Assembly (NCBI GenBank): GCA_902805545.1
Contig: CADCTD010000170.1
Coordinates: 42,324 to 106,323 of the forward strand
DNA length: 64,000 nt
Source: an uncultured Craurococcus sp.
GTDB taxonomy: Bacteria; Pseudomonadota; Alphaproteobacteria; Acetobacterales; Acetobacteraceae
Direction: 5' to 3'
In this document: positions 36,925-46,173 of the stretch, piece by piece
Layout: each line of letters opens with the position of its first letter
Numbering within the stretch: the stretch's first letter is position 1
Notes under the pieces: generated by a model
Told to the model about the DNA's origin: nothing
Seen by the model: only the letters and a program-made list of their open reading frames with translations
The model's database searches: none
Program-made: the position numbers and the translations under genes

Positions 36925-36944
36925 ACATAAGGATATCTTTATGT
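36925..36944. promoter_or_regulatory. 20-bp palindrome upstream of ahcY
   Basis: The site ACATAAGGATATCTTTATGT has 10-bp arms that match at 9 of 10 positions, in an otherwise GC-rich gap. Palindromes of this kind precede S-adenosylhomocysteine and methionine genes in alphaproteobacteria and are read by ArsR-family regulators; that this is such a site is inference. The DUF2171 gene starts 94 bp to its right. Confidence 0.6.
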
Positions 36945-37037
36945 TTGCGGCGGAAATGGAACCGGCAACATGCATCCTTTCCGGGGCTGGGCCGTTTCCG
37001 CCTCACGGCCGCATGTCGCGGCCCGAAGGAGGACGCC

Positions 37038-37286
37038 ATGATCGATATGACCAAGATCGCCGAGCATATGGAGGTCGTCGGCTCGGACGGGCAGCATGTC
37101 GGCACCATCGATTCCGTCGATACGACCCGGCTGAAGCTGACCAAGCAGGACCCCGCCTCGGGCGGGCAGCACCGCTACCTGCCCTTCGGCGCCATCGCCC
37201 GGATCGAGGAGAATGTCGTGCATCTCTCCATCCCCGCCGCCGAGGCGCGCGGGATGACGGAGACGCGGGGCAACGATCCGGTCTAG
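37038..37286 (+). CDS. DUF2171 protein
   Basis: An 82-residue protein built on a PRC-barrel-like motif: VGSDGQHVGTIDSVDTTRLKLTK, then RYLPFGAIARIEENVVHLS. DUF2171 proteins are common in alphaproteobacteria and have no settled function. AAGGAGG stands five bases before the ATG. It is followed by a short GC palindrome (37296-37311) and a pyrimidine-rich run. Confidence 0.85.
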   Translation: MIDMTKIAEHMEVVGSDGQHVGTIDSVDTTRLKLTKQDPASGGQHRYLPFGAIARIEENVVHLSIPAAEARGMTETRGNDPV

Positions 37287-37295
37287 CCGGGGCGA

Positions 37296-37311
37296 CGGGC
37301 CGCGCGGCCCG
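37296..37311 (+). terminator. Possible terminator after the DUF2171 gene
   Basis: A 16-bp GC palindrome (6-bp stem, 4-base loop) ten bases after the stop, followed by a C/T-rich run with only three Ts together. Weak candidate. Confidence 0.35.
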
Positions 37312-37430
37312 CCCCCTTTCCGCGCCTTTCCCTCTGCCTCTCCCCTTCGGCCCCGCCTGGGCTATGAGAGCGCCTCGCCGATGGCGACCGTCTGAAACGT
37401 GATCGACATGGCAGGGCGAAACCATGGCCT

Positions 37431-40022
37431 ATGGGCGCCGAGGAAGGGGTAGCGATCGGCATGGCCGCTGAGGACATCCCGCGGGCCGCATCCGCCGAGG
37501 TCGTCGCCTTCGCGCGCCGGCCAACGCCCGAGCCCGGGCGCATCCAGGCGCAGATGAAGGCCCTGGCCGAGGCGGCGGGGCGGGTGATGCGCGCGCCCGG
37601 CCTGCCGGCGACGCTGCAGGCGATCACCGATGCGGCGCGGGGCATCGTCGGCGCGCATCAGTCGGTCTGCAGCCTCAGCCGCGGCCGCGACAGTTCGCAG
37701 GCGACCAGCGCCGTCTCGCTCTCGGAGAAATACGCCGCCTGGCGCGACCATGCGACGAGCCCGGACGGCTCCGGCCTCCATGCCTGGGCCTGCGAGGCGA
37801 ACCGGCCGATCCGCATGACCCAGGCGGAGCTGGAGGCGCATCCGCGCTGGCGCGGCCTGGGCGGGGATGCCGCGCGGCACCCGCCGATGCGGGGCTGGCT
37901 GGTGGCGCCGCTGCTCGGCAATGACGGGCGCAACCTCGGCATCATCCAGCTCTCCGACAAGCTCGAGGGCGAATTCGACGAGGCGGACGAGGCGATCGTG
38001 GTGCAGCTCGCACAATTCGCCGCCTCGGCCATCGAGCGGGCGGGGGTCGAGGCCTCGCTGCGCGAGAGCGAGGCGCGCTTCCGCCACATGGCCGACAGCG
38101 CGCCGGCGCTCATCTGGATGACGGACGAGACGGGGCAGCTGGTCTTCGCCAACATGCACCACGACTTCGTCTTCGGCCGGGCCGCGGCGACGCTGCTCGG
38201 CGATGGCTGGTGGGAGGTGCTGCTGCCGGAGGATCGGCCGGCGCACGAGGCCGCTTTCCGCGAGGCCTTCGAGGCGCGGCGCCCCTACCGGCGGGAATTC
38301 CGCGCCATCAACCGCGACGGCGCGCTGCGCTGGCTGCGCTGCGAGGGCGTCGTCCGGCTCGACGACCATGGCCGCTTCCTCGGCTATACCGGCTGCAGCG
38401 TCGACATCTCGGCCGCCAAGCATGCCGAGGCGGAGCTGCGCCGGCTGAACGAGACGCTGGAGCGCCGCGTGGCCGAGCGCACCGCGCAGCTCGCCGCCAG
38501 CGAGCTGCGCTTCCGCACCTATTTCGAGACCTCGCCGGACCTCGTCTTCCTCATCAGGGTCTCGCCCGATGGCGTCGCCTGCTACGAGGCGCTGAACCCG
38601 ACGGCGGAGCGCTTCACCGGGATGAAGGCTGCCGAGGTCATCGGCCGGCCGGTCGAGGAGGTACTGCCTGCCGGCATCGCCGAGCTCACCGCCCGGCGCT
38701 ACCGCCTCTGCGCCGAGCAGCAGCGGCGCATGACCTACGAAGTCGCCTATGACGTGGAGAGCGAGCGGCGGATCGCCGAGGTGATCCTGGTGCCGATGGG
38801 CGAGGCGGGCGGCGAGCGGCTGGTGCTCGGCAACGCCCGCGACGTCACCCGGCAGAAGGCGCTGGAGGAGCAGCTGCGCCAGGCCCAGAAGATGGAGGCC
38901 GTGGGCCAGCTCACCGGCGGCATCGCGCATGACTTCAACAACCTGCTGACCGGCATCATCGGCGCGCTGGCGATGCTGCAGCGCCGGGTGGAGGCCGGGC
39001 AGGTCGAGGCGCTCGGGCGCTATACCGGCGTGGCGATGACCTCGGCGCAGCGCGCGGCGGCGCTGACCCAGCGGCTGCTCGCCTTCGCCCGCCGCCAGCC
39101 CCTCGACCCGCGGCCGGTCGATGCGAACCGGCTGGTCGCGGGGATGGAGGAGCTGCTGCGGCGGACGCTCGGCCCGCCCATCGCCCTCGAGATGCGGCTG
39201 GTGCCGGGGCTCTGGGCCACGCTCTGCGACCCGAACCAGCTCGAGAGCGCGATCCTCAATCTGGCGATCAATGCCCGGGATGCGATGCCGGAGGGCGGGC
39301 AGCTCACCATCGGCACCGAGAACCTGCGGCTCGGCGAGGCTGCGGCGCGGATGCTCGGCGGCGAGCTGCAGCCGGGAAAGTATGTTACCATCAGCGTCGG
39401 CGATACCGGCACGGGCATGCCGCCCGAGGTGCTGGAGCGGGCCTTCGAGCCCTTCTTCACCACCAAGCCGATCGGCCAGGGGACGGGATTGGGGCTTTCC
39501 ATGCTCTACGGCTTCGTCAAGCAGTCCGGCGGGCATGTACGGGTGGAGAGCGCAGCGGGGCAGGGCACGACCTTCCGCCTCTACCTGCCGCGCCACAGCG
39601 GCGCGCCGGACCAGGCGGAGGCGGAGGAGCGCGGCGGCCGCCCCCCGCGCTCCGACCGCGGCGAGACGGTGCTGGTGGTGGAGGACGAGCCGGCGGTGCG
39701 CCTCCTCATCCTCGAGACGCTGAAGGATCTCGGCTATGCGGCGCTGGAGGCGCCGGACGGGGCGGCGGGGCTCGAGATCATCCGCTCCGCAGCGCGCATC
39801 GACCTGCTCGTCACCGATGTCGGCCTGCCGGGGCTGAACGGGCGGCAGCTGGTGGATGCGGCGCGGGCGGTGCGGCCTGGGCTGAAGGTGCTCTTCGTCA
39901 CCGGCTATGCGCACAATGCCCTGGCCGGGCAGGCGCCGCTGGACCCGGGGATGGAGCTGCTGACCAAGCCCTTCTCGCTGAACGAGCTCGGCAACCGCAT
40001 CCGCGCGCTGATCGACGGCTGA
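37431..40022 (+). CDS. Hybrid sensor histidine kinase (GAF-PAS-PAS-HK-REC)
   Basis: Soluble sensor kinase of 863 residues with no membrane segment. Order: GAF (about 45-205), PAS (212-335), a short coiled coil ([16 protein letters not shown]), second PAS (355-485), dimerisation domain with H-box [13 protein letters not shown] near 500, ATPase domain with [14 protein letters not shown] and [13 protein letters not shown], and a C-terminal receiver with phospho-Asp in [10 protein letters not shown] near 796 and the Lys in LTKPFS. The domain set is typical of light, redox or general stress sensors, but the ligand is not visible. An ATG at 37461 is an alternative start. No response regulator gene is adjacent. 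Confidence 0.9.
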   Translation: MGAEEGVAIGMAAEDIPRAASAEVVAFARRPTPEPGRIQAQMKALAEAAGRVMRAPGLPATLQAITDAARGIVGAHQSVCSLSRGRDSSQATSAVSLSEKYAAWRDHATSPDGSGLHAWACEANRPIRMTQAELEAHPRWRGLGGDAARHPPMRGWLVAPLLGNDGRNLGIIQLSDKLEGEFDEADEAIVVQLAQFAASAIERAGVEASLRESEARFRHMADSAPALIWMTDETGQLVFANMHHDFVFGRAAATLLGDGWWEVLLPEDRPAHEAAFREAFEARRPYRREFRAINRDGALRWLRCEGVVRLDDHGRFLGYTGCSVDISAAKHAEAELRRLNETLERRVAERTAQLAASELRFRTYFETSPDLVFLIRVSPDGVACYEALNPTAERFTGMKAAEVIGRPVEEVLPAGIAELTARRYRLCAEQQRRMTYEVAYDVESERRIAEVILVPMGEAGGERLVLGNARDVTRQKALEEQLRQAQKMEAVGQLTGGIAHDFNNLLTGIIGALAMLQRRVEAGQVEALGRYTGVAMTSAQRAAALTQRLLAFARRQPLDPRPVDANRLVAGMEELLRRTLGPPIALEMRLVPGLWATLCDPNQLESAILNLAINARDAMPEGGQLTIGTENLRLGEAAARMLGGELQPGKYVTISVGDTGTGMPPEVLERAFEPFFTTKPIGQGTGLGLSMLYGFVKQSGGHVRVESAAGQGTTFRLYLPRHSGAPDQAEAEERGGRPPRSDRGETVLVVEDEPAVRLLILETLKDLGYAALEAPDGAAGLEIIRSAARIDLLVTDVGLPGLNGRQLVDAARAVRPGLKVLFVTGYAHNALAGQAPLDPGMELLTKPFSLNELGNRIRALIDG

Positions 40023-40023
40023 G

Positions 40024-41010
40024 TCAGCGCCGCCGCAGCGCGAAGGGCAGGGTGGCGAGGCCGAGCAGCACGGCGAACCAGAGCGTCGCCAGCCGCACCA
40101 GGATGGTGGCGAGGATCGCGGCCGCCTCCGGCACCCCGACCAGGCGCAGCAGGCCGAGCAGGCCGACATCCGCGGCACCCAGCCCGCCCGGCAGCAGCGA
40201 GACCGCGCCCGCGACGGCGGCGAGGCAGAAGACGAGCATGCCCTCGCCGAGTCCGATCGGCGTGCCGAGCGCCTGCACCACCAGCATCAGCACCAGGCAT
40301 TCGGCAAGCCAGCCGAGCAGGCTCAGCAACAGCGCGGGCAGCAGCACCATGGGCCGGCCGATGGCGGGGAGGGTGGCGCAGACCTCCCGCGCGCGGGCGA
40401 AGAGGCCGGGGGCGCGGCGGATGCGGCGCTCCGCCCAGTCGATCAGGTGCAGCAGCAGCGGCGCATGGGTGAGTGCCGCGAGCAGTGCGACGCAGGCGGC
40501 GGCGAGCACCGCCGTCACCACCACGTACTGGCTGGTGAGCGCGGCGCCGGCGAGCGCCAGCAGGCAGATCGCCACCATGTCCATCACCCGGTCGCCGGCG
40601 AGCAGCGGCATGCTGCGGGCATAGGGCACGCCGTGGTGGCGCTGCAGCAGCCAGAGCCGCACCACCTCGCCGAGCTTGCCTGGCGTGACGGTGAGGGCGA
40701 AGCCGGCGAAGAAGTAGAGCATCTGCCGCGCCGGCGGGGCGGCAATGCCGAAGGCGCGGCCGAGCAGCACCCAGCGCCAGCCGCGCAGCAGGTAGTTGGC
40801 CAAGGAAAGGGCGAGGCAGCCGAGCAGGACGGCGGGCGAGAGCAGAGAGGCGGCCGCCATCATCTCGCTGTCGCGGGCGAACCAAAGCAAGGCGGCGCAG
40901 GCGAGCAGGAAGGCGGCAAGCGTCGCCCCGGTGCGGCGCAATGCGCGGCCGAGGCGCGGGGCCTCGCCCTCCGCCTCGGCGGGGGCGGGCGGGGATGCGA
41001 GGTGCTGCAT
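40024..41010 (-). CDS. Lysylphosphatidylglycerol synthase TM / flippase-like protein
   Basis: A 328-residue integral membrane protein of the UPF0104/AglD-type flippase-like family, with about eight segments. It carries NYLLRGWRWVLLGRAFG and FALTVTPGKLGEVVRLWLL, the conserved loop of the family, and ends with GLGAADVGLLGLLRLVGV. Such proteins flip lipids or lipid-linked saccharides; the cargo is not known. Stop codons of this gene and the hybrid kinase face each other with no gap. Confidence 0.82.
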   Translation of the reverse strand: MQHLASPPAPAEAEGEAPRLGRALRRTGATLAAFLLACAALLWFARDSEMMAAASLLSPAVLLGCLALSLANYLLRGWRWVLLGRAFGIAAPPARQMLYFFAGFALTVTPGKLGEVVRLWLLQRHHGVPYARSMPLLAGDRVMDMVAICLLALAGAALTSQYVVVTAVLAAACVALLAALTHAPLLLHLIDWAERRIRRAPGLFARAREVCATLPAIGRPMVLLPALLLSLLGWLAECLVLMLVVQALGTPIGLGEGMLVFCLAAVAGAVSLLPGGLGAADVGLLGLLRLVGVPEAAAILATILVRLATLWFAVLLGLATLPFALRRR

Positions 41011-41208
41011 GGGGCGGAGGACTTAACGATGCCAGGGGTGGCGGTCCATGCACGGCGTGTTGCACTGCGATGATAAGGGCGCGAGGCCGCGCGTCATCAA
41101 CCGAGCGTGTGCGGCTGGCGCTTCGCTTGACGCTGCAAGTCACGGCCATCGATCATCCGCCGGCACGAACGGCCCCATGCAGGGCCGCGGCATTGGGGGA
41201 GAGACGCG

Positions 41209-42237
41209 ATGGCATTCGACCTGCCTGGCGACCGGCGCGGCATGCTGCAGGGGGGCGGGGCGTTGCTCGGTGCCCTCCTCGGCGGCTTCGGGATCAGCCC
41301 TGCCCTCGCCCAGGACATGGTGCGCGAGGTCGGCCGCTCCGAGCGGCCGCTGCGGGCCGCCTTCTCCAATGCAGGTCTGCAGGCGACCTGGTGCGCCCAG
41401 GGCAAGCAGGCGGCCGAGTGGTGGGGTAAGCTCTTCAACGTCCAGGTCACCTGGTTCGATGGCGAGCTGAATGCGACGAAGCAGCGCAGCGCCGTCGAGA
41501 ACATGGCGAGCCAGAGATGGGATTTCGTTGCCATCCAGGCCTTCGGCATCGGCACGCTGGCGCAGCCGGTGAAACGGATGATCGATGCCGGCATCCCGGT
41601 GATCGACATGGATACGCTGATCGCGCCGCTCGACAGCATCAACGTCCACAGCTTCCTCGCCCCGGACAACGAGTTCATGGGCGCCTCCGTCGCCCAGGCG
41701 CTGGTCGATGCGATCGGCGGCAAGGGCATCATGACGATGACCCAGGGCGCGCTCGGCCATACCGGGGCGCAGGGGCGGGCCCGCGGCTTCGATTCCGTGG
41801 TGAAGAAGCACCCCGGGATCGAGGTGGTGGACACCACGCCGGGCGACTGGGACGTCACCAAGGTGGCGCGGCTCTGGGACACGCTGCTGACCAAGCACCC
41901 GAAGATCGACGCCGCTTATTTCCACAACGACGACATGGCGCTGGCCGCTTACAACGTGATGAGGTCGCGCGGCCGCACCAACATCCTGATCGGCGGCTGC
42001 GACGCGATGCCGCCGGCGCTCGCCGCCGTCTCCGACGGGCGGATGCATGCGACGGTGCGCAACCCCTCCTGCCGGATCCATGGCGGGGCGATCGTCGCCG
42101 GCGTCGCCGCGGTCGCGGGCCAGAAGACGGGCAACGGCGCGGGCATGATCCCGAAGCATGTCATCACCGACGGGCCGGTCGTCACCAAGGCGAATGCCCC
42201 GGGGATGGCCTGGATGGAGAGCCATTTCCTGATCTGA
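41209..42237 (+). CDS. Sugar ABC transporter substrate-binding protein (second system)
   Basis: Periplasmic binding protein of 342 residues. The N-terminus DRRGMLQGGGALLGALLGGFGISPALAQ is a twin-arginine-like signal peptide. The mature protein has the ribose-binding fold pattern (IDAGIPVIDMDTLIAPLDS, YFHNDDMALAAYNVM, IGGCDAMPPALAAVSDGRMHATV). It begins a three-gene importer operon with the ATPase and permease. Its sugar cannot be named; no catabolic gene is adjacent. Confidence 0.9.
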   Translation: MAFDLPGDRRGMLQGGGALLGALLGGFGISPALAQDMVREVGRSERPLRAAFSNAGLQATWCAQGKQAAEWWGKLFNVQVTWFDGELNATKQRSAVENMASQRWDFVAIQAFGIGTLAQPVKRMIDAGIPVIDMDTLIAPLDSINVHSFLAPDNEFMGASVAQALVDAIGGKGIMTMTQGALGHTGAQGRARGFDSVVKKHPGIEVVDTTPGDWDVTKVARLWDTLLTKHPKIDAAYFHNDDMALAAYNVMRSRGRTNILIGGCDAMPPALAAVSDGRMHATVRNPSCRIHGGAIVAGVAAVAGQKTGNGAGMIPKHVITDGPVVTKANAPGMAWMESHFLI

Positions 42238-42239
42238 TC

Positions 42240-43736
42240 ATGGCCCGCGGCGCGCCCCTGCTCGAGCTTCGGGGCATCAGCAAGTCCTTCGGCGGCGTTA
42301 CCGCCCTCTCCGGCGTGGACTTCACGCTGGAAGTGGGCGAGATCCATGGTCTGGTCGGCGAGAACGGCGCCGGCAAGAGCACGCTGATGAAGATCATCGC
42401 CGGCGTGCACACCAGCTTCGAGGGGGAGATGCGCATTGCCGGGCGGCCGGCGCGGCACCGCTCCGCCCGCTCGGCGCGGGATGCCGGCATCGGCATGGTG
42501 CACCAGGAGCTGAGCGTGGTGCCGGAGCTCTCCGTCGCCGAGAACGTCATGCTCGGCGTGCAGCCGGTGAACCGGCTCGGCCTGGTCGACTGGCCGGGAA
42601 TGATGCGCCGGGCGCGGGCGCTGCTGGCCGAGCTCGGCATCGATGTCGACCCGCGCGTGCCGATCGGCCGCCTGCCGCTGGGGATGCAGCAGCTCGTCGA
42701 GATCGCCCGCGTGCTCTCCTCCGGGGCGCGCATCGTCATCCTCGACGAGCCGACCTCGGCGCTCTCGCCGCCGGAGGTGGAGGTGCTGTTCGGCCTGCTG
42801 CGCCGCGTGCGCGACAGCGGGCGGAGCATCGTCTTCATCTCCCACTTCCTCGAGGACGTGCTGGCGATCTGCGACCGCGTCACCTGCTTCCGCAACGGCC
42901 GCTTGATCGAGACGGCGCCGGTCTCGGCCATCGACAAGGGCTGGATCATCACCCGCATGATCGGCGCCGGGCACGAGGAGCTGGAGCAGGGCTATGCCGG
43001 GGAAATCCGGCTCGACAGCCGCCCCGGCGCGCCGGTGGTGCTCGCCTGCGAGGCGGCCTCCGGCCCCGGCTTCCGCGAGGTCTCGCTCGAGGCGCGGGCG
43101 GGGGAGGTGCTCGGCATCTACGGCTCGATGGGGGCGGGGCAGCTCGACCTCGCGCGGGCGCTGTTCGGGCGGACGGCGCTCTCGGGCGGGCGGCTCTCGC
43201 TCGACGGGCGGCCGATTGCCTTGCGCAACACGGCGGCGGCGCGCAGGGCGGGCATCGCCTTCGTGCCGGAGAGCCGGCGGAGCATGCTCTTCGCCCAGGA
43301 GCCGGTCTACAGGAACGTCTCGATCAGCATCCTCGACCGCATCTCGCGCCTCTGGGTGAAGCCGGCGGTGGAGCGGGCGATCGCGCAGCGGCATGTGGAG
43401 GCGCTCGGCATCCGCCCGCCTTCCGTGCACCCGCGGCTCGGCACGCTCTCGGGCGGCAACCAGCAGAAGGTGGCGCTGGCCAAGTGGCTGACCCACCTCC
43501 CGCGCGTGCTCGTGCTCAGCGAGCCGACGCGGGGGATGGATGTCGGCGCCAAGGAGGAGGTGGTGCGGATCGTCCGGGCCTTGCGCGAGCAGGGGATCGC
43601 CGTGCTGGTCGTCTCGACGGAGCCGGAGACGGTGCTGTCGCTCGCCGACCGCATCCTCGTCATGAAGCGTGGCCAAGTCTGCGAGGAATTCGCCGGCGGC
43701 ACGGTCAGCAAGGACCGCTTGCTGGCGGCAGCATAG
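42240..43736 (+). CDS. Sugar ABC transporter double-domain ATP-binding protein (second system)
   Basis: A 498-residue double ATPase. Domain 1: Walker A GENGAGKST, atypical signature LPLGMQQ, Walker B IVILDEPTSAL. Domain 2: the P-loop reads GSMGAGQLDL with Gln in place of Lys/Arg, LSGGNQQKVALAKWL is intact and Walker B reads VLVLSEPTRGMDV, with Ser replacing Asp. The second site is therefore probably weak or inactive. The ATG at 42240 lies two bases after the binding-protein stop. The frame is open further upstream but overlaps the previous gene. Confidence 0.92.
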   Translation: MARGAPLLELRGISKSFGGVTALSGVDFTLEVGEIHGLVGENGAGKSTLMKIIAGVHTSFEGEMRIAGRPARHRSARSARDAGIGMVHQELSVVPELSVAENVMLGVQPVNRLGLVDWPGMMRRARALLAELGIDVDPRVPIGRLPLGMQQLVEIARVLSSGARIVILDEPTSALSPPEVEVLFGLLRRVRDSGRSIVFISHFLEDVLAICDRVTCFRNGRLIETAPVSAIDKGWIITRMIGAGHEELEQGYAGEIRLDSRPGAPVVLACEAASGPGFREVSLEARAGEVLGIYGSMGAGQLDLARALFGRTALSGGRLSLDGRPIALRNTAAARRAGIAFVPESRRSMLFAQEPVYRNVSISILDRISRLWVKPAVERAIAQRHVEALGIRPPSVHPRLGTLSGGNQQKVALAKWLTHLPRVLVLSEPTRGMDVGAKEEVVRIVRALREQGIAVLVVSTEPETVLSLADRILVMKRGQVCEEFAGGTVSKDRLLAAA

Positions 43737-43748
43737 GAAAGAGCATCC

Positions 43749-44762
43749 ATGAGCACGAGCGACAGCGCCGTCCTTCCCCGCAGCGGCGGCATGGGCTGGC
43801 TCAAGGGACAGCTCCGCAACATCGCGCCCTTCGCCACGCTGCTGGTGCTGGTGGCGCTGTTCAGCATCGCCAGCCCCTCCTTCGCCACGCTCGACAACGT
43901 GGCGAACATCGCGCGGCAGGTCTCGGTGACGGCGATCATCGCGGTGGGGCTGACCTTCGTCATCCTCTGCGCGGAGATCGACCTCAGCGTGGCGAGCGTC
44001 GCCAATGCGGTCGGCATCATGGTGGCCTTCTTCACGCTGCAGGACCAGAGCGTGAATATCGCCAACATCCCGCTGCCGGGCGCAGCGGCCATCCTGCTGG
44101 CGCTGCTGGGCAGCCTCGCGCTCGGCGCGGTGACGGCCTTCGGGGTGACGGTGATCGGCATCCCCAGCTTCATCATGACGCTGGCGATGCTGCAGATCGG
44201 CGCGGGCATCTGCGCCATGCTGGTGCGCGGGCAGATCGCCTACAGCGTGCCGGCGCCGATCGAGATGCTGGGCTCCGGCTCGATCGGGCCGGTGCCCTGG
44301 ATCGTGGTGGTGGCGGTGCTGGTGCTGGCGCTCGGCCACATCGTGCTGAGCTACACGCGCTTCGGGCGCTACGTCTACATGGTGGGCGGCAACCGGGAGG
44401 CGGCGGAGTATTCCGGCGTCAACGTCAAGCTGGTGCTCGCCGCAGTCCTGGTCATCTCCGCCGTCTGCTCGGGCATCGCCGGGATGCTGGGCGTCGCGCA
44501 TTTCGGCAGCGCGCAGCAGAACGAATTCGACAACTACCTGCTCGATGCCATCTCGGCCGTCGTCGTGGGCGGCACCAGCCTGTTCGGCGGGCAGGGCGGC
44601 ATCGGCAACACCGTGGTCGGGCTGCTGGTGCTCGGCGTCCTGAACAACGGGCTGGACCATGTGCAGATCGACAGCTTCCTGAAGATCCTCATCCGCGGGC
44701 TGATCCTGCTGCTGGCGCTGGTGATCAACGTCTATGCGCAGCGGCTGCGGGCGAAGGCCTGA
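43749..44762 (+). CDS. Sugar ABC transporter permease (second system)
   Basis: RbsC-family permease of 337 residues with about ten membrane segments. It has GLTFVILCAEIDLSVASVANAVG in place of the usual SGGIDLSVG, the coupling loop GGNREAAEYSGVNVKLV, and SAVVVGGTSLFGGQGGIGNTVVG near the end. It is alone in its operon, so the transporter would use a homodimer. It starts 12 bp after the ATPase stop, with GGAAAGAG in front. Confidence 0.92.
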   Translation: MSTSDSAVLPRSGGMGWLKGQLRNIAPFATLLVLVALFSIASPSFATLDNVANIARQVSVTAIIAVGLTFVILCAEIDLSVASVANAVGIMVAFFTLQDQSVNIANIPLPGAAAILLALLGSLALGAVTAFGVTVIGIPSFIMTLAMLQIGAGICAMLVRGQIAYSVPAPIEMLGSGSIGPVPWIVVVAVLVLALGHIVLSYTRFGRYVYMVGGNREAAEYSGVNVKLVLAAVLVISAVCSGIAGMLGVAHFGSAQQNEFDNYLLDAISAVVVGGTSLFGGQGGIGNTVVGLLVLGVLNNGLDHVQIDSFLKILIRGLILLLALVINVYAQRLRAKA

Positions 44763-44770
44763 GCATCCCC

Positions 44771-44808
44771 GGAGCGCGATCGCCGGAGACCGTAAGGGCC
44801 GGAGCCTG
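44771..44808. repeat. Fragment of the palindromic repeat family
   Basis: GGAGCGCGATCGCCGGAGAC followed by a GGCCGGAG repeat matches the start of the unit at 23582. It abuts MITE-like copy C, so two repeat types meet in this convergent gap. Confidence 0.5.
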
Positions 44809-44810
44809 CC

Positions 44811-44918
44811 CTGGAGCGGTTTCCGTTCGCACTGGCTCACGGACCCCGCTCCAGCTTGTTGTCTTGCCGGGCAAATTACTCCGATCAGATGATTCCATCT
44901 GATCGGAGTTTGCCCTAA
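44811..44918 (-). repeat. MITE-like intergenic element, copy C
   Basis: A 108-bp inverted copy of the elements at 14892 and 20738. Its hairpin has 12-bp arms (CTCCGATCAGAT and complement). Read on the minus strand it begins TTAG, and that TAG is the stop codon of the MFS gene. The far end reads CCAG, one base from CTAG. Confidence 0.8.
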
Positions 44919-46090
44919 GCCGCGGCGATGAGGGCGGGGCCGGGCGCCGGGTGCGCGCGGCGCGGACCGCGGATGGCGAGGTAGAGCGGGGCGATGCCGA
45001 GCGCCGCCGGCAGCACGGCGAGGGAGGCGGCAGGCGCCGCCCAGGCCACCAGCGCCGCCACCAGCAGCCCGGCGACGGCCCCGCAATCCCAGCCCGCCTC
45101 GGCATTGATCTGGAAGCGGTAGATGGCGCCCGAGCGCTTCGCCCGCTCATAGACCGCGCTCATCACAACCGGCCCGTAGAAGCCCGCGATCGCCGCGCCG
45201 GTGGCATTCGCCATGGCGGCAGCGAGCGGCCACCAGGCCGAGGCGGCGCGCAGGCCGAAGCTCGCCGCCAGCGCGACGCAGACGAGGAGGAGGTAGCGGT
45301 CGCGCTGGCCGCGGTCGATGGCGCGGCCGCAGAACAGGCTGACCGCGGCGCCCACCAGCCCGGCGGCGGCATTGGCCGCGCCGAAGGCCTCGTAGCTCGC
45401 CCCCATCGAGGAGAAGAGCAGCATCGGCCAGACGAAGCCGAGGCCGGAGGCGATCCAGCCATCCGCGGCATAGGCCGCTGTGCCGCGCCGGTCGAAGCCG
45501 CCCAGCGCCTCGCGCAGGCTCGGCACCGGCCCGCTCTCGATCCGGCCCATGCGGGCGAGCGGCAGGATGGAGAGCAGGGCGCAGAGGGCGGCGATGCCGA
45601 AACCCGCCGCCTCGCCGCAGGAGGCCAGCAGGAAGCCGCCTGCGAGGGGGCCGACCACCGTCACCAGCGCGCCGACCGTCATCCGCTCGCCGAGCTGGCG
45701 ACCGAGCGAGCCCTCCCCGGCGGCGGTGGCGGCCGTCGCGGCGTGGTAGGCGGGCCAGTAGAGGGCTTCGGCCGCCGAGACCGCGACGACCCAGGCGAGG
45801 AGCCAGCCGGTGCTCCGGTCCGCCAGGAGGAGGGGCAGGAATGCCAGCGCGCCGAGCACCGCGCCGAGCATCATGCCGCCGGCGATGCCGACGCGGCGGA
45901 CCACCGCGACGGCCGCCAGCCGGACGCCGCAGCGGATGGCCAGCAGCGCCGCATAGGTCGCCAGCGCCACGGGCAGGCCGAGGCCGAGCTTGATGAGATA
46001 GGCGCCTACGAAGCCGCCGGCCATGGCCGAGGCCAGGCCGAACAGGGCGGCATGCAGGGTGAGGAGGCGGAAGGGGCCAAGCTGGGGCAC
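44915..46090 (-). CDS. Major facilitator superfamily transporter
   Basis: A 391-residue protein with twelve predicted membrane segments. It is divided by a cytoplasmic loop near residues 190-205 (PSLREALGGFDRR). The segment GEGSLGRQLGERMTVGALVTVVGPLAGGFLL resembles the motif of drug-efflux-type MFS carriers. The substrate is unknown. The last residues PGPALIAAA run directly into repeat copy C, whose TAG ends the gene. Confidence 0.85.
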   Translation of the reverse strand: MPQLGPFRLLTLHAALFGLASAMAGGFVGAYLIKLGLGLPVALATYAALLAIRCGVRLAAVAVVRRVGIAGGMMLGAVLGALAFLPLLLADRSTGWLLAWVVAVSAAEALYWPAYHAATAATAAGEGSLGRQLGERMTVGALVTVVGPLAGGFLLASCGEAAGFGIAALCALLSILPLARMGRIESGPVPSLREALGGFDRRGTAAYAADGWIASGLGFVWPMLLFSSMGASYEAFGAANAAAGLVGAAVSLFCGRAIDRGQRDRYLLLVCVALAASFGLRAASAWWPLAAAMANATGAAIAGFYGPVVMSAVYERAKRSGAIYRFQINAEAGWDCGAVAGLLVAALVAWAAPAASLAVLPAALGIAPLYLAIRGPRRAHPAPGPALIAAA

Positions 46091-46173
46091 AGCGGGAATC
46101 CGTGGGAGGTCTGAGGATGGCGCCCTCTTTTCACGGAACCGTGAGTGGAACTTTAACCGAAACCTGCCCCGCC

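Noticed and set aside
36846..37037. SAM or SAH riboswitch before ahcY
   Set aside because: No recognisable conserved riboswitch core was found; the palindrome looks like a protein operator.
41949..45086. 1045-residue minus-strand frame
   Set aside because: Antisense to a complete ABC transporter operon; composition is Arg/His/Asp-rich shadow sequence.
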